From assembly GCA_037349315.1 (NCBI GenBank), contig JBAIAC010000054.1, forward strand, positions 2,976,001 to 3,040,000: a stretch of DNA of 64,000 bases, read 5' to 3'. The DNA is from Chelydra serpentina. Taxonomy: Eukaryota; Chordata; Testudines; Chelydridae. This document shows positions 45,915 through 54,719 of the stretch, in pieces. The notes beneath the pieces are model-generated. The model worked only from the letters and a program-made list of their open reading frames with translations, searched no databases and was not told where the DNA came from. The first letter of the stretch is position 1. The number at the start of each line of letters is the position of its first letter. Both the position numbers and the translations under genes were made by a program.

Positions 45915-46420
45915 GCAGCCTGTGCATAGAATCATAGAATCTCAGGGTTGGAAGGGACCTCAGGAGGTCATCTAGTCCAACCCCTGCTCAAAGCAGGACC
46001 AATCCCCAACTGAAACAACAAGGAGTCCGGTGGCACCTTAAAGACTAACAGATTTATTTGGGCATAAGCTTTCGTGGGTAAAAAACCACTTCATCGGATA
46101 CGTTTTTTACCCACGAAAGCTTATGCCCAAATAAATCTGTTAGACTTTAAGGTGCCACCGGACTCCTTGTTGTTTTTGTGGATACAGACTAACACGGCTA
46201 CCCCCTGATATTTAATCCCCAACTAAATCATCCCAGCCAGGGCTTTGTCAAGCCTGACCTTAAAAACCTCTAAGGAAGGAGATTCCACCGTCTCCCTAGG
46301 GAACCCATTGCAGTGCTTCATCACCCTCCTAGTGACAACGTTTTTCCTAATATCCAACCTAAACCTCCCCCTCTGCAACTTGAGACCATTGCTCCTCCTT
46401 CTGTGGAGTTCCCGCCACAG
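45915..46420 (-). pseudogene. CR1 LINE 3' fragment, interrupted
   Basis: The 3' end is at 45915 (ATAGAATCATAGAATCTCAG). The body resumes after an insertion at 46012-46213 and encodes the last part of the CR1 C-terminus. Same subfamily as 19118. Confidence 0.9.
46012..46213. mobile_element. Fold-back retroposon copy 2, with 11-bp target duplication
   Basis: Inserted in the CR1 at 45915. AATCCCCAACT flanks it on both sides (46001-46011 and 46214-46224). Two arms of about 75 bp are inverted: AACAAGGAGTCCGGTGGCAC near 46018 and its reverse near 46150-46175. The right end carries GTGGATACAGACTAACACGG and a tail of TGATATTT. On the minus strand, around 46062-46105, CCGATGA, a GTGG...CCAC stem and GAAA occur in the order of a hammerhead ribozyme core. 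Confidence 0.8.
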
Positions 46421-46720
46421 GACCCGGCTGAGCTAATCAGCATGAGAGTGGGGGCCCAGTTGTTCCCTAGGAGTACAGCTGACGGCTGAAAATGTCTGGC
46501 AGGGACAGACAAGAAGCCAGATTGAAGTGTCCAGAACTGTAAAACTGCTGGAGAGATTGTCTTCAAACATGGCTCGTGTTTTCTATTTTACTCAACTGCA
46601 TGAACAGTATTTTGTAAAGGAACCAAGTGTGTCTCTGGTGGAGCTGCATGTCAAGTGGTCAGATTTCCTGGGTAAACATGAGGTGTTTGGAACTTGTGTG
46701 AATATTTGCATCAATGGCTG

Positions 46721-48266
46721 TGTGACCAGGGTTCCAGGGGGGCCACACTGAGGTTACTTAATTAGGGCAAACTGCAAAGAATGGAGCAGACAATCCCCAA
46801 AGCTGATGGTCATTCCAATACTTAGATCCACCAAGCTAGCCACAAAACAGCTTCTATAATACCTTACTGGTTACCCAGAAGCCAAAACACAGTTCCCTTA
46901 AACTAAGAAACCCACCCTTGGGCTTCCACCCAGACACCCAAGTCAAATATGATGAGGATTACTGAAAATCTTATTCATCATTTAAGAAAGTTCTACCAAT
47001 CCCAAAGGATCGGGCACATTACCCACCAGGTCAATGAATATTTCAGATCTTACCCAAATACAGTGTACAGCCAATTCTTATTAACTAAACTAAAATTTAT
47101 TAAAAAAGAAAAGAGAGTATTGGTTAAATGATCACTATACATACAGATATGAAAACAGTTTTGAGGTCAATTTTATTGTAGAGATGTGAGATTTAGTGTT
47201 GCAAAGAGTTCTTGGATCAGGCTTGAAGCAGTGATGAAATAAACTGCTGGCTTGTTAAATCTCTAGTTGATCCCAAATAATTGGAAGGTCCTCAGTCCCT
47301 TGGTTAGAATGCTCCCATTAGTATAAGTCCATAGTCCAGAGATCAGAGCAGGAAAGAGGCAAAATGGAGATGTTTCCAGAGCCTTTTATAGCTTCTGCCA
47401 TGTGGAGGGAAACCCATTGTTCTAGTTCAGGGGTCTCAAACACGCAGAGCTCTTCCCCGAGGCCCACCGGGCTCCCCGCGCGCCCCCCCATTTTTGTTTT
47501 TACCCCCAGGCAGTTCCTGCCGATAGACAGCTGTTCTGGTGGCGGGAACTGCCTGGGGGTTTAAAAATATATATAAATGGGGGTGGGGGGGGAGCCTGGT
47601 GGGCCGCAGGGAAGAGCTCCGCGGGCCGCATGGGAAGAGCTTCACGGTTTCTGGGAGGGAGGGGGGAGGAGCGGGAAGCCGTGCGCACAGCGGAGGAGGC
47701 GGAGAAGGTGCGGAGAAGGGGTGGGGCTTGGGGCAGCGAGGGGGTGGGGTCAGTGATGCGGCCCTCGGGCCAATGCACTAGTCCTCATGCGGCCCTCGTG
47801 GTAATTTGAGTTTGAGACCCCTGTTCTAGTTTGTGGAAAATTACAGGTAGCAAGGTGGAGTTTGGAATCACATGGGCAAGTCATAGCGGAGGCCATTACC
47901 TGTACTCTAGTTAGAACATTCATATGAACGTCTGTCAGGTGTGGATAGGCTTCTTCCAAGATTCATTGAGTTTGCTGATGAGCCATCAACTTGAATACTT
48001 CATTCACAATGTGCTGGCCAGACTGGATGCAAATTACCCTGTGGGTGCTGTCACAGGAGCAGACACATTTGAGATACAGGTACATAGTCATTGTTCATAA
48101 CTTCAGATACAAAAATGATACCTGCATCCAAATAGGATAATCATATTCAGTAAACCATAACTTTTCCATTGGTGCCTTACTTGACACAATTTGTGCAAGA
48201 TTTGTTGCAACAATATAACAGTGGTAGCAACAATGATCTACATGGTCACATTTAATCAATGTCACA
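46721..48266. mobile_element. Solo LTR of an endogenous retroelement, with nested hAT
   Basis: Begins TGTGACCAGGG and ends TGTCACA, the TG...CA pattern of LTRs, and is flanked by GGCTG (46716-46720) and GACTG (48267-48271), a near-matching 5-bp duplication. Inside are long AT-rich blocks (for example CTTATTAACTAAACTAAAAT) without coding capacity. A hAT element interrupts it at 47428-47823. No internal viral genes remain. Confidence 0.6.
47428..47823. mobile_element. Non-autonomous hAT element with perfect 8-bp target duplication
   Basis: Ends CAGGGGTCTCAAAC and GTTTGAGACCCCTG are perfect inverted repeats. TTCTAGTT is present on both sides (47420-47427 and 47824-47831). Nested in the LTR at 46721, so it is the younger of the two. 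Confidence 0.92.
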
Positions 48267-48533
48267 GACTGTGAGACTGTAGCATGTGCATTTTACAGGG
48301 ACGTGGCGTTTGACTTAAACAGGCATCCGTAAATGACACTAACCTCATGGTATGCTTCACCCCTAGTTGGCCTGTTGCACACACATCTCAGGCCAGTAAT
48401 GACCGTCAGTTATTGCAATCTGATGGCTTGGTGCTGGCTCCTGTGTGTAGGAGATTGAAGATCTCAGCAAAGTTCCAAGTGGACACATGTTTTTATCACA
48501 TCAACAAGCATTGCCATTGACACTATTAGCCCT

Positions 48534-49372
48534 CTCCCTGGGAGTAGCTGGGAGAGGACCCAGTAGCAGTAGGGAGGGAAGGCACTGGGTGAGTACGGGA
48601 TCTGGGCAGTAGGGGAGGGAAGGTACTGGGTGAGTACAGGATCCGAGCGGCAGGGACAGAAGGGACAGGGTCAGTCCGGGAACTGGGTGGTAGGGAGGGA
48701 AGGTACTGGGTGAGTATGGCATCCAGTTGGTAGGGAGGGAAGGGACGGGGTGAGTATGGGATCTGGGAGATAGGGAGGGACGGGATGGGATGAGTACGGG
48801 ATCCAGGTGGCAGGGACAGAAGGGACGGGGTCAGTCCGGGAACTGGGCGGTTGGGAGGGAAGGTATTGGGTGAGTACAGGATCCAGGCGGTAGGGAGGGA
48901 AGGCACTGGGTGAGTACAGGATCTGGGTGGTAGGGAGGGAAGGCACGGGATGAATACAAGATCTGGGCAGTAGGGAGGGACAGGATGGGATGAGTACGGG
49001 ATCTGGGCAGTAGGGAGGGATGGGATGGGATGAGTATGGGATCTGGGCGGTAGGGAGGGAAGGCACTGGGTCAGTACGGGATCTGGGTGGTAGGACAGGA
49101 TGGGATGAGTACGGGATCTGGATGGTAGTGAGGGAAGGGATGGGGTGAGTACAGGATCTGGGTGGTAGGGAGGAACGGGACAGGGTGAGTACGAGATCCG
49201 GGAGGTAGGGAGGGAAGGCACTGGGTGAGTAGAGGATCCAGGTGATACGGAGGGAAGGCACTGGGTGAGTACGGGATCCGGGCGGTAGGGAGGGAAGGCA
49301 CTGGGTGAGTACGGGATCTGGGCGGTAGGGAGGGAAGGCACTGGGTGAGTACGGGATCCGGGCAGTTTGGAC
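48534..49372 (+). repeat. 40-bp minisatellite next to exon 10
   Basis: About 20 units of 40 bp built on GTGAGTACGGGATCTGGGCG followed by GTAGGGAGGGAAGGCACTGG. Because 40 is not a multiple of 3, all three minus-strand frames stay open with S, P and T-rich repeats; these are artefacts. Each unit has a GTGAGT that looks like a splice donor. The array ends about 56 bp before the exon 10 acceptor. Confidence 0.95.
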
Positions 49373-49428
49373 ATGCGCTCGGCTCTGTCCTGGGGCAGAT
49401 TGTTGGCATGACTCCTTCTCTCCATCAG

Positions 49429-49534
49429 GTGGCCCAGCGGAGAAGGCCGGCCTGCAGCAGCTGGACACGGTGGTGCAGCTGAACCAGCAGCCTGTGGAGC
49501 ACTGGAAATGCGTGGAGCTGGCACATGAAATCCG
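49429..49534 (+). CDS. RGS3: RGS3 exon 10 (PDZ domain)
   Basis: Acceptor TCTCTCCATCAG, donor AAATCCG|GTGACT; 106 bp, phase 1 to 2. It encodes GGPAEKAGLQQLDTVVQLNQ then QPVEHWKCVELAHEI (residues 221-255) and two bases of Arg256. The PDZ helix 2 with HEIR and the strand LDTVVQLNQ are conserved; mammals have LDTVLQLNERPVEHWKCVEL. The exon lies between two large tandem arrays. Confidence 0.96.
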
Positions 49535-49969
49535 GTGACTGTTCGCACTCCAGTACCCGTCGGGCTGGGCAGGGCAGCCACATGTGGAATACAAAGAAGG
49601 GGCCCCAGAGCGATCCTGAGCCCCGAGAGCTTGCCAGCTGAAGTGTGGCTGAGCTGACGGGCAGGTTTCCCCGCACAGCCGCCTCAGGGGTGGGGCGATC
49701 CTGGGAAAGCCTGGACAGGCGGCACCCCCAGTCTGGGCTGAGGCGGGAGTCTTGGCATGGGGCCCTCATGCTGCAGAGGGGAGTGGCAGGTGGAGGGGGG
49801 GCCAGCTGAGTGTTGAAGATTCGTCGGCCTGCCGGGGGGGAGGGGGTACCAGTGCATGCGTGTGGGGAGAGCGGGGCTCGGGGGGTGTCGGAGGGGAGGG
49901 GAGTGGAGTAGACAGAACCTCAGAGGGGCACAGGGGTTTCAGAGTAAGGGTCTCAGAGGAGGTGCCGGG

Positions 49970-51492
49970 GGCTGGGAAGGGGAGTTGGGGAGGGGGAGGA
50001 GAAGTCTCTGTTTGGGGGCCAAGGGAGGGGAGGTAAGAGTCTCTCGGGTGGTGCAGGAGGCTGGAAGGGAGAGGGTCTGAGGGGGTGCAGGGAGCCAGGA
50101 GAGGGAATCCATTAAGCAGTGAAGGGGGAGGGGAGGGAGGTGTCCCTAAGGTGGTGCGGGGGAGAGAGGGGCAGTCGGGGCGGGGAAGGGAAGCGAGAGG
50201 TAGTCTGGGGAGGATGGGAAAGGAAGGGAGAGGGAGTCGGGGGGATGGGAAAGGAAGGGAGAGGGAGTCGGGGGGGATGGGAAAGGAAGGGAGAGGGAGT
50301 TGGGAGGGCTCAGGTGGAGGGAAGGGAGAGGGAGTCTGAGGGGTGGGGAGGAAGGGAGAGGGAGTCGGGGGGAGGTAAGGGAAGGGAGAGGGACTCGAGG
50401 TCCGGGGAAGGAAAGGGAGAGGGAGTTGGGAGGGCGTGGAGGGAAAGAAGAAGGACTCCTGGGGGGGAAGGGAAGGGAGAGGGACTCTCTGGTGGTGGGG
50501 GAAGGGAAGGGAGAGGGACTCGGGGTCAGGGGAAGGAAAGGGAGAGGGAGTTGGGGGGGTGGAGGGAAAGAAGAGGGACTCCTGGGGGGGAAGGGAATGA
50601 AAGGAAGAGGGAGTTGCAGGGGAGGGAAGGGAGAGGGACTCTCTGGTGGCGGGGGAAGGGAAGGAAGAGAGAGTCGCGGGGGAGGAAAGGAAGAGGGACT
50701 CTCTGGTGGAAGGGAGAGGGGCTCGGGGTGTGGGGAAGGGAAGGGAGAGGTAGTCGCAGGGGAGGGACTCTCTGGTGGCAGGGGAAGGGAAGGGAGAGGG
50801 GCTCGGGGTGGGGGGAAGGGAAGGGAGAGGGAGTCGCGGGGGAGGGACTCTCTGATGGTGGGGGAAGGGAAGGGAGAGGGGCTCGGGGTGAGGGGAAGGG
50901 AAGGGAGAGGGAGTCGCGGGGGAGGGACTCTCTGGTGGTGGGGGAAGGGAAGGGAGAGGGGCTCGGGGTGGGGGGAAGGGAAGGGAGAGGGAGTCGCGGG
51001 GGAGGGAGTCTCTGGTGGTGGGGGAAGGGAAGGGAGAGGGGCTCGGGGTGGGGGGAAGGGAAGGGAGAGGGAGTCGCGGGGGAGGGAGTCTCTGGTGGTG
51101 GGGGAAGGGAAGGGAGAGGGGCTCGGGGTGGGGGGAAGGGAAGGGAGAGGGAGTCGCGGGGGAGGGAGTCTCTGGTGGCGGGGGAAGGGAAGGGAGAGGG
51201 GCTCGGGGTGGGGGGAAGGGAAGGGAGAGGGAGTCGCGGGGGAGGGAGTCTCTGGTGGTGGGGGAAGGGAAGGGAGAGGGGCTCGGGGTGGGGGAAGGGA
51301 AGGGAGAGGTAGTCACGGGGGAGGGACTCTCTGGTGGTGGAGGAAGGGAAGGGAGAGGGGCTCGGGGTGGGGGGAAGGGAAGGGAGAGGGAGTCGCGGGG
51401 GAGGGACTCTCTGGTGGTGGGGGAAGGGAAGGGAGAGGGGCTCGGGGTGGGGGGAAGGGAAGGGAGAGGTAGTCGCGGGGGAGGGAGTCTCT
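49970..51492 (+). repeat. Homopurine minisatellite, 80-bp unit
   Basis: Nearly pure G/A on the + strand for about 1.5 kb. From about 50700 the unit is 80 bp (GCTCGGGGTG recurs at 50881, 50961, 51041, 51121, 51201); earlier units are less regular. It creates large false frames on both strands (about 390 codons on +, over 700 on -). It lies wholly inside intron 10. Confidence 0.95.
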
Positions 51493-51654
51493 GGTGGCGG
51501 GGGATGTCTGCGTGGCTGCTGAAGTCGCGTGGCTTGGGGCACTCGGTGCCCAGTGTCGCCTGCCGAGCGTGGTGTTTGCCGTGCTGGAGCTGGGCTCGCC
51601 CGTGGGGCTGGCCGGCTGCATTCGTCTGACCCTCCCCCACGGCGTCTCTTTCAG

Positions 51655-51994
51655 GAACTGCCCCAGTGAGATCGTCCTGCTGGTGTGGAGGATCGTGCCG
51701 CAGATCAAGCCGGGCCTGGAAGGCCTGATCCGGAGGTCGTCCTGCAAACCTGCCTACGACCTCCAGTCGCCGCCGAACAAGCGGGAGAAAAACAGCACGG
51801 TGCCCTCGCGCCCCGAGCAGCGCCAGAGCTGCCACATCGTGTACGACGGCAGCGACAGGCTGGTGCTGAACAACTGGGCGCGATACACGGAGGTTGGGAA
51901 GCGGAGCCAGCACACGATGCCGCCGTTGTCCCGGGCATCCTCCGACGGGGACAAGAACTACATCCTCTTAGCACCTCTGAATCCTGGGAGTCAG
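51655..51994 (+). CDS. RGS3: RGS3 exon 11 (end of PDZ and following region)
   Basis: Acceptor GTCTCTTTCAG, donor AGTCAG|GTACGG; 340 bp, phase 2 to 0, residues 256-369. It starts RNCPSEIVLLVWRIVPQIKP, the last PDZ strand (mammals RSCPSEIILLVWRMVPQVKP), and continues with DLQSPPNKREKN, RPEQRQSCHIVYDGSDRLVL, RYTEVGKRSQHTMPPLSRAS and ends YILLAPLNPGSQ. All these blocks have mammalian RGS3 counterparts in the same order. The largest RGS3 exon in the window. Confidence 0.96.
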
Positions 51995-52133
51995 GTACGG
52001 CCCCCCCAGCACTAGCCACATCGGCCCCTCACTGGGTGTGCCCCTCGCGCTGGCCAGGCCTTCGCCTCTCTGGCAGAGCCTGATAGGGCCACGTCTGGAC
52101 AGGCTCACCAGCCAGCCAGCCATACCTCCAGGG

Positions 52134-52318
52134 CAGTAGCGTAGCCGGGGGGGGGGATGGGGGAGCGGCCGCTCCCCCACTGAGCAGAAGCCGCACCTTT
52201 TTTGTGCTCCGGTGCCTTTTGCTCCTATGCTGCAGTCAGAGCGGAGCAGTTTTTTTTTGCTCCCGGCGCCTTTTTTTAGCTCCGCTCCCCCTGTGCTCTA
52301 AACCTGGCTACGCCACTG
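52134..52318. mobile_element. hAT-like element, CAGTAGCGTAGCC family
   Basis: Ends CAGTAGCGTAGCCGGG and CCTGGCTACGCCACTG. Flanks share CCAGGG (within CTCCAGGG before and ACCAGGGA after). T-rich body with repeated GCTCC.GCGCCTTTTTT blocks. Same family as 63772 and 23521. Confidence 0.7.
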
Positions 52319-52957
52319 ACCAGGGAACACTTGTCCTAATGCCACCTTGCACCGAAGGGGGATCAGCCAAAGCCAAGACCCCAGGCCACATGTGCAGGGC
52401 TGCGTTAATCTCTAGAGCCGGTGCTGCCTTGTCCGTGACGCGCTCTGGCTTTGCGGAGCTGCTGGGCCCAGGGCTGCACTGGAGGTCTTCAGGAGTAGCC
52501 ACCCTGAGCTCACCTGAGTCAGCAAGGAGGGTCCCCCTACATAGATCCTTTCCGGGGAGTGGGATGCAGATTGAAGAGCTGCCAGAAATGAGGCATTGAA
52601 AGATCGTTGGTCCTCCAAGGGGTAGCACTGAGCTCTGGGCGCTCTTGAGGTCAGCAGCATGGGCTTTCACACACCACAGACCCAGCTAGCCTGTGATCTT
52701 GACTCCAGCCTCAGCCTCAGCCTCTCTGCTGCTCCAGTCCTAGGCAGGCCCTCCCCCAACCCCAGCCTGTACCTGCACAGGCTGTAGTTCATGCATGGAG
52801 CTGAGGCTGCTTCTTGCTGTATCTTGATGTCTGCAGATGCCCTGGCTTTGGCCGTTTGCAAGGAGCAGGCAATCAGCCCCCCGCTGTGGGTCCCTGGCTC
52901 CTGGTCCTGTGCACCAAGGAATGTCACAGCAGCATGATGCAAACTGACTCCAATGAG
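52319..52957. other. Intron 11, nothing recognised
   Basis: No exon or repeat supported. Confidence 0.4.
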
Positions 52958-53869
52958 CAGGGGCGGCTCTAACGTTTTTGCCGCCCCAAGCAAAAAAAAC
53001 CCAAACCCCAAATGCCGCCCCCCCCAACAAACCCCCTCCCCACCAACGCCCGCCAAAACAACGCCCCCCGCACCTGGAGTGCCGGCGAGGAGGACGGCGT
53101 GCCCGCCGCCCAGGCCGGGGCGCTGGCGGGGAGCGCGGCAGGCCCCGCTGCCCCGGCCGGGGTGATGCCGCGCTCCCCAGCTGTCAGGCGCCGGTGGGGA
53201 GTGCGGCATCCCCGCGGCCCCGGTTCCCCGGCCGGGGCGATGCCGCTCCCCGCTGCCGCCCTGGCCGGGGGGCCAGCAGCATCCCTGCTGCCACCCCGCC
53301 CTCCCCGCTGGCCGACGGGGAAGGCGACTTCCCCGCTGCCCGGGCCGGGGCGCCGGCTGGGAGCGCGTCTTCCCCGCTGCCCCGGCCGGGGTACAGGCGG
53401 GGAGGGCGGCTTCCCCAGGGCGCCGCGGCCCCGGTCCCCTGGCCGGGGCAATGCTGCTGCCCCGGCCGGGGCGCCGGCGGAGAGCGCGGCATCCCCGCTG
53501 GGGAGGGCGGCATGCCTGCTGCCCCGCTCCCCCAGCCATGGCGATGCCGCGCTCCCCAGCTGACGGGCGCCGGCGGGGAGCGCGGCATCCCCGCTGCCGC
53601 CCCGGCCGGGGCGCCGGCTGGGAGGATGGCTTTCCCGCGGCCCCGGTTTCCCGGCCAAGGCGATGCCGCTCCTCGCTGCCGCCCCGGCCGGCATGCCGGC
53701 GGGAAGGGCGGCTTCTCTGCTGCCCCGGCCGGGGGACTGGCAGGGAGCGCGTCTCCCCCGCAGCCCCGGCCAGGGTGCCGCCTGGGAGCGGGGCTGGCCT
53801 GGGGCTCCGCTGCCCCAGCCGGGGCGGGGAGCGGGGCTTGCCCGCTGCCCTAGCTGGGGAGAGTGTTGT

Positions 53870-53904
<35 letters not shown>

Positions 53905-53979
53905 AAACCTCAGCGCCGCCCCCCTCCAGGTGCCGCCCCAAGCACGTGCTTGGTTGGCTGGTGCCTGGAGCCGGCCCTG
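52958..53979. mobile_element. Non-autonomous hAT element with GC-rich cargo and perfect target duplication
   Basis: Ends CAGGGGCGGCTCTAACG and TGGAGCCGGCCCTG. CCAATGAG is on both sides (52950-52957 and 53980-53987). The inside is built of imperfect repeats of CCGCTGCCCCGGCCGGGGCG, very CpG-rich, with a T run at 53872-53900. Relative of 17311 and 9488 but longer (1022 bp). Confidence 0.9.
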
Positions 53980-54308
53980 CCAATGAGCCCCTTCCGCCCC
54001 CCAAGCTGTCACTGGGGCCGACTCTTGTATCTGTGTGTGCTGGGTACGGTGTGGTTAGCTAGGAGGGGAAGGGAACGGTACAGCCCTGTGGGGTGAGTCT
54101 GGGCTGCTGCCTCCCCCGCCCGCCCAGCCACAGGGGGAAGGGGAGGCTTTTGTGGTCTTTGCTTATTTTCAGCACAGTAAATTAGGCTTCCAAGCTGGTG
54201 CTGTGTCCCAAAGGCCTCTTCCCATCCCCGGCAGCACTCACCATTGTACTGGGTGTGCTGATACTGTCCTGCTAAGGTGCATGACGGCTGGCTGGCCTGA
54301 AAGTGTTT

Positions 54309-54526
54309 GTCAGTAGGGCTGGGGGAGGCTTTCCAGGGGGTAGGACACAGGGCTGGGGGAGGCTTTCCAGGGGGTAGGACACAGGGCTGGGGGAGGCTTT
54401 CCAGGGGGTAGGACACAGGGCTGGGGGAGGCTTTCCAGGGGGTAGGACACAGGGCTGAGGGAGGCTTTCCAGGGGGTAGGACACAGGGCTGGGGGAGGCT
54501 TTCCAGTGGGTAGGACACAGGGCTGG
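54309..54526 (+). repeat. 34-bp minisatellite
   Basis: Six units of GGCTTTCCAGGGGGTAGGAC plus ACAGGGCTGGGGGA, with two single-base variants. Ends about 150 bp before exon 12. Confidence 0.95.
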
Positions 54527-54679
54527 AGTTCTCGCCATCAGTGCAATATGAACCGATGACCCCGCCCCCCTCGGCGAAGTGCTTTGGGGTCTCTGGAAGT
54601 CGAGTGCTGAAGATTGCTGTGTGGGTCCCACCAGGATCCGCAGGGAGTAACCATGTCCTGCCTGCTCTGTGTCTTCCAG

Positions 54680-54719
54680 CTGCTGAGGCCTGTGTACCAG
54701 GAGCACAATGCCGCTGTGG
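54680..54719 (+). CDS. RGS3: RGS3 exon 12 (after PDZ)
   Basis: Acceptor GTGTCTTCCAG, donor GCTGTGG|GTAAGT; 40 bp, phase 0 to 1. It encodes LLRPVYQEHNAAV plus one base (residues 370-382). Mammals have LLRPVYQEDTIPE at this point, so the first eight residues are identical and the last five differ. Last RGS3 exon recognised in the window. Confidence 0.9.

Larger units (their letters stand above)
8257..54719 (+). other. RGS3: RGS3 gene, 5' part (start codon of long form to exon 12)
   Basis: Twelve exons with GT/AG borders and consistent phases encode 382 codons that follow vertebrate RGS3 from its N-terminus through the C2 domain (about residues 30-155), a linker, the PDZ domain (about 194-271) and beyond. 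RGS3 is a GTPase-activating protein for Gi/Gq alpha subunits; its PDZ domain is known to bind the ephrin-B cytoplasmic tail. The catalytic RGS domain is at the C-terminus and is not in the window, so the gene continues past 54719. Exon phases: 1, 1, 0, 2, 2, 0, 1, 0, 1, 2, 0, 1 at the 3' ends of exons 1-12. A second promoter and first exon lie inside the gene at 39360. Introns are full of transposons and tandem repeats but no exon frame is broken. Identification rests on recognised protein sequence, not on a search. Confidence 0.95.

Noticed and set aside
48526..49594. Overlapping minus-strand proline/serine-rich frames
   Set aside because: A 40-bp tandem unit with no stop in any minus-strand frame gives several open frames at once; none has unique coding sequence or splice support.
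49766..51913. Minus-strand open frame of over 700 codons rich in P, S and L
   Set aside because: It reads the complement of the homopurine minisatellite and then the antisense of RGS3 exon 11; the absence of stops follows from composition and the repeated unit.
52667..54004. Minus-strand 445-codon frame and long plus-strand frames, P/A/G/R-rich
   Set aside because: They lie within and around the GC-rich hAT element with 8-bp target duplications; frames are open on both strands because of composition.
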